DNA of 29,015 nt from the NCBI GenBank assembly GCA_041602815.1, contig JBFIFO010000029.1:1-29015 (forward strand), written 5' to 3'. The position numbers and the translations under genes are program-made. Shown one piece after another: positions 15,895-23,888 of the stretch. Under the pieces are notes generated by a model that was not told the origin of the DNA, searched no databases, and saw only the letters and a program-made list of their open reading frames with translations. The stretch is from GCA-020356105 sp041602815. Lineage in GTDB: Bacteria; Pseudomonadota; Alphaproteobacteria; UBA8366; JADFVY01. Every line of letters begins with the position of its first letter. Positions within the stretch are counted from its first letter, which is position 1.

Positions 15895-16527
15895 TCAGGG
15901 CGGCCCGCCCTCCATGAGTCCGGTGGGCGGATACGGCGTCTCGCACGAGTCGACCTGTGCGTCCGTACCCGGGCGCCGGCACGCGCGCCAGGCACACTTG
16001 CAGATGATCTCGCCCGTCGTCATGTCGAGGCGGATTTCCCGGCCCGTTGCGGTGCGCAGACCGAAAAGCCCGTCCTCGTCGATTCCCAGATAATCGCCCC
16101 AGCGGTAGAAGTCGCCGTCCCGACTCGTTTGGATCTCGGCGTCGGTCATGATGTCGCGGATGCCGACTCTCCGGAACACATGGCCGCGCCGATAGAACTC
16201 CAGCAGCGTGAAATCGTGGTAGTCGAGAGGGACCACGTTCCCCCTCACCGGTGCGTAGAACCACACGCTGTGACCGATGGTTCCGTGGCTGAGAACGAGA
16301 TGCTGCCCGTCATCCGCAAGCTCTGCCGCGTCGGCATATCCATCTGCAGACCACAGGACAGCCTCTCTGTCCCCGGCTTTGAAGACGACGATCCCGCCCC
16401 CGAGCGGATTCAGCTTTGCGCAATATTCTCCGTTCCGTGAGCAGATCTCGTAAGGCCCGGGCCTGTAGGCCAGAACCGGACCCGAGGCCAACAAAAGTGC
16501 CAACACAAGCAATATCCGCCCCACCAT
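15895..16527 (-). CDS. Secreted protein of unknown function, Cys-rich
   Basis: I do not recognise the family. From the ATG at 16527 (GGAGG five bases upstream, better than the ATG at 16539) the protein has 210 residues. It has a clear signal peptide, cleaved probably after VLA at residues 18-20. The mature part starts with two cysteines (YEICSRNGEYCAKLNP) and ends with several more in the last 40 residues (IICKCAWRACRR, then DSC), suggesting disulfides. Between them are short beta-like stretches with GGGIVVFKAGDREAVLWSADG and DDGQHLVLSHGTIGHSVWFY, reminiscent of one or two propeller-like blades. The 286-base gap upstream, to the divergent rhomboid gene, holds nothing else I can support. Confidence 0.75.
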   Translation of the reverse strand: MVGRILLVLALLLASGPVLAYRPGPYEICSRNGEYCAKLNPLGGGIVVFKAGDREAVLWSADGYADAAELADDGQHLVLSHGTIGHSVWFYAPVRGNVVPLDYHDFTLLEFYRRGHVFRRVGIRDIMTDAEIQTSRDGDFYRWGDYLGIDEDGLFGLRTATGREIRLDMTTGEIICKCAWRACRRPGTDAQVDSCETPYPPTGLMEGGPP

Positions 16528-16813
16528 AGGAACCTCCATTTCATGCCGACCGCATGATCGTATGCCGGCGAGGCGCGGCCTCGATGCCGCCCGGTATCGC
16601 GGAGGCGTGCCGCGGAGCGCGGAAAATGGTGCGGCGATGAACCGGCGAGGTCCGGAAAGCCGCCCGCAGTCCCCTTCCCGCCCGCGGATATGCTAGCGTG
16701 GGCCGCAACGGCGATCCTTCGGACGGGACCAGGCGACCATGCGGCGGAACCCATTCATTGCGACGACCTCCGGCCCGGCGGCCGGGTCCGCGCGCTGAGG
16801 CGCCGGCGGCCGC

Positions 16814-17698
16814 ATGGCGGATCCGGATCCCGACATCGTCCCGCTTTACGGCTCGTGGTCGCGGGCGCGCTGCCTCGAGTTCGCCCTGGTGCTCGACGCC
16901 GTCGGCATTCCCTGCGAGGTGCTGAAGCAGGACGGAAGGTTCGCCCTCGTGGTCCTTGCGCGCGACGCGGCGGCGGCGCGCGAGCAGCTGCGGCTGTACG
17001 GGACGGAGCACGGACATCAGCCGCCTCGCGTCGAGACGCCATTGCGCGTCCATGACGGGCTGGTCGCGGCCTGCCTCTATGGCGTCGCCATCCTTCTTTT
17101 CGACATGCTGCAGCGCAATGGGGCGTTCGGTCTCGACTGGCTGCACGCGGGGATGAGCCAGGCCGGGCTGATCCGCGCCGGCGAGTGGTGGCGCATCGTC
17201 ACCGCCCTCGCCCTCCATGCCGACACCCTCCACCTCGCCGGGAACCTCGTCTTCGGCCTGATCTTCGGGTTCCTGCTGGGCGCGACGCTGGGCTGGGGGC
17301 CGGCGCTGGCCGGCATGCTGTTCGCGGGCGCGCTCGGCAACGCGCTGAACGCCCTCGTCCGGGCCGCGGAGCACGCGTCGGTCGGCGCGTCGACGGCGGT
17401 GTTCGCGGCGATCGGCATCCTCGCCGCCCACGCCTGGCAGCGCCGGCGGTCCCGCATCAACCGCTGGGTGCCGCTCGGCGGCGGCGTCGCCCTGCTCGCC
17501 TTCCTCGGCATGAGCGGCGAGCGCACCGACTTCCTCGCCCACATCATGGGCTTCGGGGCAGGCGGCCTGTTCGGCCTCCTCTTCGCGCTGCTGGAGGACC
17601 GGGCGCTGCCCGCGCCGTGGCACAGGCACGCCCTCGGGGCGGCCGCGATCCTCGTCTTCGTCCTGGCGTGGAGCGTGGCGCTCTGGATGCGCGGGTAG
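16814..17698 (+). CDS. Rhomboid-family intramembrane serine protease with N-terminal DUF2007-like domain
   Basis: Rhomboids cut membrane proteins inside the bilayer. The 294-residue protein has a soluble N-terminal domain (residues about 8-65, VPLYGSWSRARCLEFALVLD then AVGIPCEVL) resembling the small DUF2007 signalling-type domain. About 7 membrane segments follow from residue 82. Rhomboid features are WWRIVTALALHADTLHLAGN (His140, Asn144), the nucleophile Ser193 in SVGASTAVFAAIG, and the paired His243 in DFLAHIMGFGAGGLFG. The serine motif reads GAST rather than the more usual GASG, so the oxyanion loop varies but the dyad is intact. The start at 16814 has only a distant GAGG. No substrate is indicated by its neighbours, two secreted orphans. 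Confidence 0.88.
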   Translation: MADPDPDIVPLYGSWSRARCLEFALVLDAVGIPCEVLKQDGRFALVVLARDAAAAREQLRLYGTEHGHQPPRVETPLRVHDGLVAACLYGVAILLFDMLQRNGAFGLDWLHAGMSQAGLIRAGEWWRIVTALALHADTLHLAGNLVFGLIFGFLLGATLGWGPALAGMLFAGALGNALNALVRAAEHASVGASTAVFAAIGILAAHAWQRRRSRINRWVPLGGGVALLAFLGMSGERTDFLAHIMGFGAGGLFGLLFALLEDRALPAPWHRHALGAAAILVFVLAWSVALWMRG

Positions 17699-17727
17699 CG
17701 ATCGACTCCGGCTTCGCGCCGGTGTCG

Positions 17728-17744
17728 TCGCCCGGCCCGGGCGA
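17728..17744. terminator. Inverted repeat between convergent genes
   Basis: A perfect 7-bp inverted repeat (TCGCCCG, 3-base loop, CGGGCGA) lies between the ends of the rhomboid gene and the convergent secreted orphan. It has no T tract, so it may be a weak bidirectional terminator or a transcript-end hairpin. Confidence 0.4.
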
Positions 17745-17805
17745 ACCTTGCCGCGGGCGGGGAAAAAGCAGGGCCGCGGGCGCCGAATGCCTGAAGATCA
17801 GCGGT

Positions 17806-18348
17806 TCAATCGAATATCAGAATCGTCATCAGGATAATCGCGCCCTTGTCGAGCCACTGTGGTTCAAGTTCGCGCGTGACGTTGAATCCGAACAAGACGA
17901 GGCGTCCATCGACGGCCGCGCCGGCAATCAGACTACGGATTTCCGTATCGATGGCCGGTGTTGTCATTCTGATAAGGAACGCGGTCCTGTCGACCAGATC
18001 GAAAAGCCTGCTACCGACGTTGCCCGATGGGTATATTCTCGCGAAACTCTTCGTAAGAGATATCCGCGCCAGGTCGATATCCGCCTCCGTCACTTTCTGG
18101 GCGGTCGGCTTGACGGTTATATTGACCGTGCCTTCGGGGTTGCTGAACACGATCGGGGGCCGCCTTTCGGACGGGTATTTGAGCCGCGCCATCTCATCGC
18201 TCATCTCTTCAAAACCGCGCGGCACCGCGATGAAGACCTTCCCATCCAGCACCGATTTCATAACGAACGCGGGTTCCTTGGCGCAGGCCGGCCACATACC
18301 CGCCGCCACGAAAAACGCGCAAAACAAAGCAAACGAACGACTCCACAT
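17806..18348 (-). CDS. Secreted orphan protein, lower GC than surroundings
   Basis: I do not recognise the family with confidence. From the ATG at 18348 (GGAGG five bases upstream) the protein has 180 residues. A signal peptide (hydrophobic residues 5-20, cleavage near ACA at 21-23) is followed by a mature part with FIAVPRGFEEM, IVFSNPEGTVNITVKPTA, a helix, and LVLFGFNVTRELEPQWLDKG near the end. This layout loosely resembles DcrB/PsbP-type (DUF1795-like) periplasmic proteins, which is only a guess. The gene and its upstream region are visibly less GC-rich than hslU or the rhomboid gene, with AT-rich codons, suggesting a later arrival. It has its own likely promoter with a perfect TATAAT. Confidence 0.78.
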   Translation of the reverse strand: MWSRSFALFCAFFVAAGMWPACAKEPAFVMKSVLDGKVFIAVPRGFEEMSDEMARLKYPSERRPPIVFSNPEGTVNITVKPTAQKVTEADIDLARISLTKSFARIYPSGNVGSRLFDLVDRTAFLIRMTTPAIDTEIRSLIAGAAVDGRLVLFGFNVTRELEPQWLDKGAIILMTILIFD

Positions 18349-18384
18349 GCCTGCCTCCCACAGGAAAATACCCTTATGCGAGCA

Positions 18385-18390
18385 ATTATA
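18385..18390 (-). promoter_or_regulatory. Perfect TATAAT -10 upstream of the secreted orphan
   Basis: On the minus strand TATAAT lies 36 bases before the ATG at 18348, in an AT-rich tract. A TG immediately precedes it, close to an extended -10, and no good -35 is seen. Spacing to the gene and the rarity of such a hexamer in GC-rich DNA favour a real promoter. Confidence 0.45.
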
Positions 18391-18545
18391 CAAATATACA
18401 CACGAAATGCGAGAGTTTTTTGCGACACCGCGCGGTATCCACGACCGCGCCCTTGTTCGATGGCTCACGGCGGCCGCAGAGCGCGCAATCTGACGCTCCC
18501 GAAGACCGGCGCAAACGCAGGTCCCCCGAAACGTAAATCCGGAAT

Positions 18546-18566
18546 ACGGCGGACGCCGTCCGCCGT
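18546..18566 (-). terminator. GC-rich hairpin at the end of hslU
   Basis: A perfect inverted repeat (CGGCGGAC, 3-base loop, GTCCGCCG, extended by an A-T pair) starts at the first base of the hslU stop region and runs just beyond it. The U tract on the minus strand is short. It is the likely end of the hslV-hslU transcript. Confidence 0.55.
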
Positions 18567-19876
18567 TAAAGGATGAACTTGCTGAGGTCGGATTCCTTGG
18601 CCAGGTCCTCGACCTGGTCGCGGACGTAAGACGCGTCGATCTTGATGGTCTCGCCGCCGCGGTCGGTGGCGGTGAACGAGATCTCCTCCAGAAGCCGCTC
18701 CATCACCGTGTGCAGGCGCCGCGCGCCGATGTTCTCGACGCGGCTGTTGATCTCGGCCGACAGGCTGGCGATCTCCTCGATGGCATCATCGGTGAAGTTG
18801 AGGGTCACCTCCTCGGCCCCGAGCAGCGCCACGTACTGGCGGATCAGGCTGTTCTCCGGCTCCTTGAGGATCCGCACGAAATCATCGCGGGTAAGTGCCC
18901 GTAATTCCACGCGAATCGGCAGGCGGCCCTGCAGCTCCGGCAGGAGGTCCGCGGGCTTGGCGAGGTGGAACGCGCCGGAGGCGATGAACAGGATGTGGTC
19001 GGTCTTCACCGGCCCGTGCTTGGTCGCCACCGTGGTGCCCTCGATCAGCGGCAGGAGGTCGCGCTGCACGCCCTCGCGGGAGACGTCGGCGCCGGTGCGC
19101 TCCGAACGCGCGGTGATCTTGTCGATCTCGTCGAGGAACACGATGCCGTTCTCCTCGACGGTCTCCAGCGCCGTCTTCACCACCGTCTCGTCGTCCAGGA
19201 GCTTGTCGCTCTCCTCGGCAATCAGCACCTCGTAGGATTCGGCGACGGTCATGCGCCGCGGCTTGGTGCGGCCGCCCATCATCTTGCCCATGATCTCGTT
19301 GAGGTTGATCATGCCCATCTGGGCGCCCGGCATGCCGGGGATCTCGAAGGTCGGCATGCCGGCCGTGCCCAGATCCTGGACCTGGATCTCGACCTCCTTG
19401 TCGTCGATCTCGCCCTGGCGCAGCTTGATGCGGAACGACTGCCGCGTCGCATCGCTCGCGCCCTCGCCGACCAGCGCGTCGAGCACCCGTTCCTCGGCGG
19501 CCAGCTCGGCCTTGGCCAGCACCTGCTTGCGCTGCTGCTCGCGGGTCATGTGGATCGAGACCTCGGCGAGGTCGCGGACGATCTGCTCGACGTCGCGCCC
19601 GACATAGCCGACCTCGGTGAACTTTGTCGCCTCGACCTTGATGAACGGCGCCTGCGCCAGCCGCGCGAGCCGCCGGGCGATCTCGGTCTTGCCGACGCCG
19701 GTCGGCCCGATCATCAGGATGTTCTTGGGCAGCACCTCCTCGCGCATCTCCTCCGGCAATTGCAGGCGCCGCCAGCGGTTGCGCAGCGCGATGGCGACGG
19801 CGCGCTTGGCGTCGTTCTGGCCGACGATATAGCGGTCGAGCTCGGAGACGATCTCGCGGGGACTGAAAGAGGTCAT
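18566..19876 (-). CDS. hslU: HslU, ATPase subunit of the HslUV (ClpYQ) protease
   Basis: HslU is the AAA+ unfoldase that feeds substrates to HslV. The 436-residue protein begins MTSFSPREIVSELDRYIVGQ. It has Walker A GPTGVGKT at 57-64, TEVGYVGRDVEQIVRDL, and an intermediate domain of about 130 residues including the GMPGAQMGMINLNEIMGKM stretch. Walker B is ENGIVFLDEIDKI, followed by the second-region sensor elements and the C-terminal LSKFIL that docks into HslV. The length is normal for the family. It starts 4 bases after the hslV stop. Confidence 0.98.
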   Translation of the reverse strand: MTSFSPREIVSELDRYIVGQNDAKRAVAIALRNRWRRLQLPEEMREEVLPKNILMIGPTGVGKTEIARRLARLAQAPFIKVEATKFTEVGYVGRDVEQIVRDLAEVSIHMTREQQRKQVLAKAELAAEERVLDALVGEGASDATRQSFRIKLRQGEIDDKEVEIQVQDLGTAGMPTFEIPGMPGAQMGMINLNEIMGKMMGGRTKPRRMTVAESYEVLIAEESDKLLDDETVVKTALETVEENGIVFLDEIDKITARSERTGADVSREGVQRDLLPLIEGTTVATKHGPVKTDHILFIASGAFHLAKPADLLPELQGRLPIRVELRALTRDDFVRILKEPENSLIRQYVALLGAEEVTLNFTDDAIEEIASLSAEINSRVENIGARRLHTVMERLLEEISFTATDRGGETIKIDASYVRDQVEDLAKESDLSKFIL

Positions 19877-19880
19877 GAAA

Positions 19881-20423
19881 TCAAAGGGTCTCGATGGTGA
19901 TGGAGTCGTTGGTGTAGACGCAGATGCCGGCGGCGATCGCCATGGCCCGGCGGGCGACCTCCTCGGCCGACAGCCCGTCCACGTCGGCCAGCGCGCGCGC
20001 CGCCGCCAGCGCGAAAGGACCGCCGGAGCCGATGCCGATCAGCCCGTCCTCGGGCTCGAGCACGTCGCCGGTGCCGGAGACGATCAGCGAGACCGTCTTG
20101 TCGGCCACCGCCATCATCGCCTCGAGGCGCCGCAGGTACCGGTCGGTGCGCCAGTCCTTGGCGAGCTCGACGCAGGCCCGGGTCAATTGGCCCGGATGCT
20201 GCTCCAGCTTGGCCTCCAGCCGCTCGAACAGGGTAAATGCGTCGGCCGTCGCCCCGGCGAAGCCGACGATCACGGCGCCGTCGCCGAGCCGCCGCACCTT
20301 GCGCGCATTCGATTTGATGACGGTCTGGCCCATGCTGACCTGGCCGTCACCGGCGACCACCACGGAATCGCCCCGGCGGACGGAGAGGATCGTGGTGCCG
20401 TGCCAGTTTTCCTGATCGGACAT
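19881..20423 (-). CDS. hslV: HslV, peptidase subunit of the HslUV protease
   Basis: HslV is the proteasome-like threonine peptidase of the HslUV complex. From the ATG at 20423 the 180-residue protein starts MSDQENWHGTTILSVRRGDS. Removal of the short propeptide would expose Thr10 (of GTTILSVR) as the nucleophile. VVAGDGQVSMGQTVIKSNARK and the GIGSGGPFALAAARAL segment follow, and it ends NDSITIETL. A TTG-initiated form from 20450 is unlikely. It is divergent from hisB across about 160 bases in which I see no clear promoter elements. Confidence 0.97.
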   Translation of the reverse strand: MSDQENWHGTTILSVRRGDSVVVAGDGQVSMGQTVIKSNARKVRRLGDGAVIVGFAGATADAFTLFERLEAKLEQHPGQLTRACVELAKDWRTDRYLRRLEAMMAVADKTVSLIVSGTGDVLEPEDGLIGIGSGGPFALAAARALADVDGLSAEEVARRAMAIAAGICVYTNDSITIETL

Positions 20424-20587
20424 GGGTGGGATCCGTGTTTGTCGTCTCAAACGAGGGCCCCTGCGGGCCGCGCGAACCTAACCCATGTGGCGTTTCCGCG
20501 CCAGCAATCAAGGGCCGCACGCCGGTGCTGGCCTTTGCGCCGCCATGCTGCTAAAAGGGCGCCGATTTCCGGGACGTGGAGAAACCG

Positions 20588-21190
20588 ATGCGGCAGGCAA
20601 GCATTGAGCGCAATACGCGCGAGACCGAGATCGCGGTCACCGTCGACCTCGACGGCACCGGGCGCGCCGACATTGCGACCGGGATCGGCTTCCTCGACCA
20701 CATGCTCGAGCAGCTGGCGCGCCACAGCCTGATCGACCTTTCGGTGCGGGCCAAGGGCGACCTGCACATCGATTTCCACCACACCACGGAGGATACCGGA
20801 ATCGCGATCGGTCAGGCGGTGGCCAAAGCGCTGGGAGACCGCAAGGGAATCACCCGCTATGGCAGCGCGCTGATCCCGATGGACGAGACATTGACGCGGG
20901 TGGCGCTGGACTGCTCGAACCGGCCGTGGCTGGTCTGGAAGGTCAAGTTCACGCGCCCCAAGCTGGGCGATTTCGACACCGAGCTGTTCCGCGAATGGTT
21001 CGGCGCCTTCGCCCAGAACGCCGGGCTCACGCTGCATGTCGAGAACCTGTACGGCGAGAACAACCACCACATCGCCGAATCCTGCTTCAAGGGGCTGGCG
21101 CGCGCGCTGCGCGACGCGGTCGCGGTCGACCCGCGCGCGGCGGACGCCGTGCCGTCGACCAAGGGCGTGCTCGGCGGCGGCTCGGCATGA
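20588..21190 (+). CDS. hisB: Imidazoleglycerol-phosphate dehydratase
   Basis: HisB converts imidazole-glycerol phosphate to imidazole-acetol phosphate. The 200-residue protein is the monofunctional form, without a phosphatase domain. It shows GIGFLDHMLEQLARHS, the metal-binding IDFHHTTEDTGIAIGQ, and GENNHHIAESCFKGLARAL. GGAGA lies five bases before the ATG at 20588, which decides against the GTG at 20576. It is the first gene of a rightward his operon and overlaps hisH by 4 bases. Confidence 0.97.
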   Translation: MRQASIERNTRETEIAVTVDLDGTGRADIATGIGFLDHMLEQLARHSLIDLSVRAKGDLHIDFHHTTEDTGIAIGQAVAKALGDRKGITRYGSALIPMDETLTRVALDCSNRPWLVWKVKFTRPKLGDFDTELFREWFGAFAQNAGLTLHVENLYGENNHHIAESCFKGLARALRDAVAVDPRAADAVPSTKGVLGGGSA

Positions 21191-21813
21191 CCGTCGCCAT
21201 CGTCGATTACGGCTCGGGCAACCTGCACTCCGCGGCCAATGCCTTCGAGCGCATGGCCGGCGCGCCGGTCGCCGTCACCTCGGACCCCGGGGAGGTGGCG
21301 GCTGCCGACCGCATCGTGCTGCCCGGCGTCGGCGCCTTCGGCGACTGCTGGCGCGGGCTCAACGCGCTCACCGGCATGGTCGAGGCGCTGGAAGAGGCGG
21401 TGCTGCGCGGCGGAAGGCCGTTCCTCGGCATCTGCGTCGGCATGCAGCTGATGGCGACGCGCGGGCTGGAGCACGGCAGCCATCCCGGACTCGGCTGGAT
21501 CCACGGCGAGGTGGTGCCGCTGACACCGGCCGATCCGGCGCTGAAGGTGCCGCATATGGGCTGGAACGAGCTGGAGAACCTGACGCCGCACCCGGTGCTC
21601 GACGGACAGAAAGCAGGCAGCCACATGTATTTCGTGCACAGCTTCCGTTTCCGCTGCGAAGACCCCGGGCACGAGCTGGCGACCGCCGATTACGGCGGCG
21701 CACTGGCCGCGGTGGTCGGCCGCGACAACATGATCGGCAGCCAGTTCCACCCGGAAAAGAGCCAGAAGGCGGGCCTCGCCTTCATCGACGCGTTCCTCAG
21801 GTGGGCGCCGTGA
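21187..21813 (+). CDS. hisH: Imidazole glycerol phosphate synthase, glutaminase subunit
   Basis: HisH supplies ammonia from glutamine to HisF. The 208-residue class-I amidotransferase has the catalytic triad Cys83 (FLGICVGMQLM), His188 and Glu190 (SQFHPEKSQ), and PGVGAFGDC near residue 46. Its overlap with hisB (ATGA) and with the following acetyltransferase gene (GTGA) points to coupled translation. The subunit partner HisF is two genes downstream. Confidence 0.97.
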   Translation: MTVAIVDYGSGNLHSAANAFERMAGAPVAVTSDPGEVAAADRIVLPGVGAFGDCWRGLNALTGMVEALEEAVLRGGRPFLGICVGMQLMATRGLEHGSHPGLGWIHGEVVPLTPADPALKVPHMGWNELENLTPHPVLDGQKAGSHMYFVHSFRFRCEDPGHELATADYGGALAAVVGRDNMIGSQFHPEKSQKAGLAFIDAFLRWAP

Positions 21814-22382
21814 TCGGTACGGTGGAAACCAGCGTCGCCATCGTCGGCGAGCTGTCCGGGCGCGACCTCGACGAGCTGTGCGATGCCGCGGAGGCGGCGA
21901 TCGGCGCGGGCGGCGGCTTCGGCTGGCTCACGCCGCCGCCGCGGCAGATCCAGGAATCGTACTGGAAGGGCGTCGTGCTGGTGCCCGGCCGCACGCTGTT
22001 CGTCGGCCGGCTCGACGGGGTGATCGCCGGCTCGGCTCAACTGTTCCGGCCGACCCGCAACAACGAGGCGCAGGCCGCCGCCTGCCACCTGCGCAGCGCT
22101 TTCGTCGCGCCCTGGGCGCGCGGCCACGGGATCGCCCGCATGTTGACCGAGGCGGTGGAGGAAACCGCGCTGGCCGAAGGGTTCGGGATGATCAACCTCG
22201 ATGTGCGCGAGACCCAGACCGCGGCGATCGCCATGTACGAGTCGCTCGGCTACGTGCATTGGGGCACGCATCCCCTGTATGCGCGCCTTTCCGACGGCAC
22301 CTGGGTTCCCGGACGCTACTACTTCAAGATCCTGGTCGGCAACGTGCCCGAGCCGGCGGCGACGGGACGACCTTCGCCATGA
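21810..22382 (+). CDS. GNAT-family acetyltransferase inside the his operon
   Basis: This 190-residue protein has the GNAT fold. Motif A is AFVAPWARGHGIARMLTEAV (acetyl-CoA pyrophosphate loop, residues 104-109), then the INLDVRETQTAAIAMYESLG strand-helix with the conserved Tyr of motif B, and GYVHWGTHPLY. The N-terminal part contains YWKGVVLVPGRTLFVGRL. Its start is a GTG in the hisH stop (GTGA) and its stop is overlapped by the hisA ATG, so it is locked into the operon. Substrate is unknown. The position suggests a link to histidine metabolism, but it could be a passenger. I recall an extra unknown frame in the Azospirillum his operon, which should be checked. Confidence 0.9.
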   Translation: MIGTVETSVAIVGELSGRDLDELCDAAEAAIGAGGGFGWLTPPPRQIQESYWKGVVLVPGRTLFVGRLDGVIAGSAQLFRPTRNNEAQAAACHLRSAFVAPWARGHGIARMLTEAVEETALAEGFGMINLDVRETQTAAIAMYESLGYVHWGTHPLYARLSDGTWVPGRYYFKILVGNVPEPAATGRPSP

Positions 22383-23092
22383 TCCTGTATCCCGCGATCG
22401 ACCTGAAGGACGGCCGCTGCGTGCGGCTAGTGCGCGGCGACATGGACCGGGCGACGGTGTTCAGCGACGATCCCGCCGGCCAGGCCCGCAGCTTTCTTGA
22501 GTCCGGCGCCACCTGGCTGCACATCGTCGACCTCGACGGCGCCTTCGCCGGCAGGCCGGTGAACGCAGCGGCGGTCGAGGCGATCGTCGACGCCGTCGAT
22601 ATCCCGGTGCAGCTCGGCGGCGGCATCCGCGACCTTGCGACGATCGAGGGCTGGCTCGCGCGCGGCGTTAAGCGGGTGATCCTCGGCACCGTCGCCGTCA
22701 AGGACCCCGATCTGGTGGTGGCCGCCTGCGCCAGATGGCCGGGACAGGTCGCGGTCGGCATCGACGCCCGCGGTGGCCGGGTCGCGGTTGAGGGCTGGGC
22801 CGAGGACACCGACATCGAGGTCGCGGCGCTGGCGCACCGCTTCGCCGACGCCGGCGTCGCCGCGATCATCCACACCGACATCGACCGCGACGGCGTGCTG
22901 GAGGGCGCGAACGTCGCGGCGACGGCGGCCCTGGCGCGGGCCGTGCCGATCCCCGTGATCGCTTCCGGCGGCATCGCCTCGCTCGCCGACATCTGCGCGC
23001 TCGCCGCCGAGCGGAGCATCGCCGGCGCAATCATCGGCCGCGCCCTGTACGACGGCCGAATCGAGCTGAAGGAAGCGCTGGACCTGTGCTGA
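22379..23092 (+). CDS. hisA: Phosphoribosylformimino-5-aminoimidazole carboxamide ribotide isomerase
   Basis: HisA performs the Amadori-type isomerisation of ProFAR to PRFAR. The 237-residue half-barrel-repeat protein begins MILYPAIDLKDGRCVRL, with catalytic Asp8. The second catalytic Asp129 lies in VAVGIDARGG. It also has QLGGGIRDL, IIHTDIDRDG, and IPVIASGGIASL, the phosphate-binding repeat. It overlaps both its neighbours (4 bases with the acetyltransferase gene, 7 bases with hisF). Confidence 0.97.
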   Translation: MILYPAIDLKDGRCVRLVRGDMDRATVFSDDPAGQARSFLESGATWLHIVDLDGAFAGRPVNAAAVEAIVDAVDIPVQLGGGIRDLATIEGWLARGVKRVILGTVAVKDPDLVVAACARWPGQVAVGIDARGGRVAVEGWAEDTDIEVAALAHRFADAGVAAIIHTDIDRDGVLEGANVAATAALARAVPIPVIASGGIASLADICALAAERSIAGAIIGRALYDGRIELKEALDLC

Positions 23093-23850
23093 AGGTGCGC
23101 ATCATCCCCTGCCTCGACGTCAAGGACGGGCGCGTCGTCAAGGGCGTCAACTTCGTCAACCTGGTCGATGCGGGCGATCCGGTGGAGCAGGCGCGCATCT
23201 ACGATGCGGCCGGGGCCGACGAGCTCACCTTCCTCGATATCACCGCGTCCTCCGACAACCGCGACATCATCCTCGACATCGCCGCCAGCACCGCCGAGCA
23301 GTGCTTCATGCCGCTGACCATCGGCGGCGGCGTGCGCAGCACCGACGATATCCGCAAGCTGCTGCTGGCCGGCGCCGACAAGGTTTCGATCAACACCGCC
23401 GCGGTCAAACGCCCGGACTTCGTCGCCGAGGCGGCGGCGCGTTTCGGCGCGCAATGCATCGTCGTCGCCATCGATGCGCGCCAGTCCGGGCCGGGCGCTT
23501 GGGAGGTCTTCACCCATGGCGGGCGCGAGCCGACCGGAATCGACGCCGTCGCATGGGCGAAGCGCATGGCGGCGTCCGGTGCCGGCGAGATCCTGCTGAC
23601 CTCGATGGATCGCGACGGCACCAAGTCCGGCTTCGATTGCGAACTGACCCGCGCCATCGCTGATTCGGTGCCGGTGCCGGTGATCGCCTCCGGCGGCGTC
23701 GGCACCCTCGACCACCTGGTCGAGGGCGTGCGCGACGGCCACGCCGCGGCCGTGCTGGCGGCCTCGATCTTCCATTTCGGCACCTATTCGATCCGCCAGG
23801 CCAAGGAGCACATGGCCAAGGCCGGCGTGCCCGTGCGCCTCGAGCCTTAG
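23086..23850 (+). CDS. hisF: Imidazole glycerol phosphate synthase, cyclase subunit
   Basis: HisF joins ammonia from HisH to PRFAR, giving imidazole-glycerol phosphate and AICAR. The 254-residue TIM barrel has MLKVRIIPCLDVKDGRVVKG with Asp11, and VVAIDARQSG with Asp130, exactly at the known catalytic positions. It also has PLTIGGGVRS and VIASGGVGTLDHLVEG. The GTG at 23086 fits the family N-terminus, and another GTG at 23095 would trim three residues. The gene ends 38 bases before hisE. Confidence 0.97.
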   Translation: MLKVRIIPCLDVKDGRVVKGVNFVNLVDAGDPVEQARIYDAAGADELTFLDITASSDNRDIILDIAASTAEQCFMPLTIGGGVRSTDDIRKLLLAGADKVSINTAAVKRPDFVAEAAARFGAQCIVVAIDARQSGPGAWEVFTHGGREPTGIDAVAWAKRMAASGAGEILLTSMDRDGTKSGFDCELTRAIADSVPVPVIASGGVGTLDHLVEGVRDGHAAAVLAASIFHFGTYSIRQAKEHMAKAGVPVRLEP

Positions 23851-23888
23851 CCTTTCACACCGAACGGGATTTCTGCTAGGCAGGCGGC

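Noticed and set aside
16541..17629. 362-codon minus-strand frame opposite the rhomboid gene
   Set aside because: Its composition is low-complexity Glu/Arg/Ala and it overlaps a gene with intact rhomboid catalytic residues.
22324..23811. Long open frame on the minus strand (about 495 codons) opposite hisA and hisF
   Set aside because: It is the shadow of two well-supported his genes in GC-rich DNA. It has no family features and no ribosome site.
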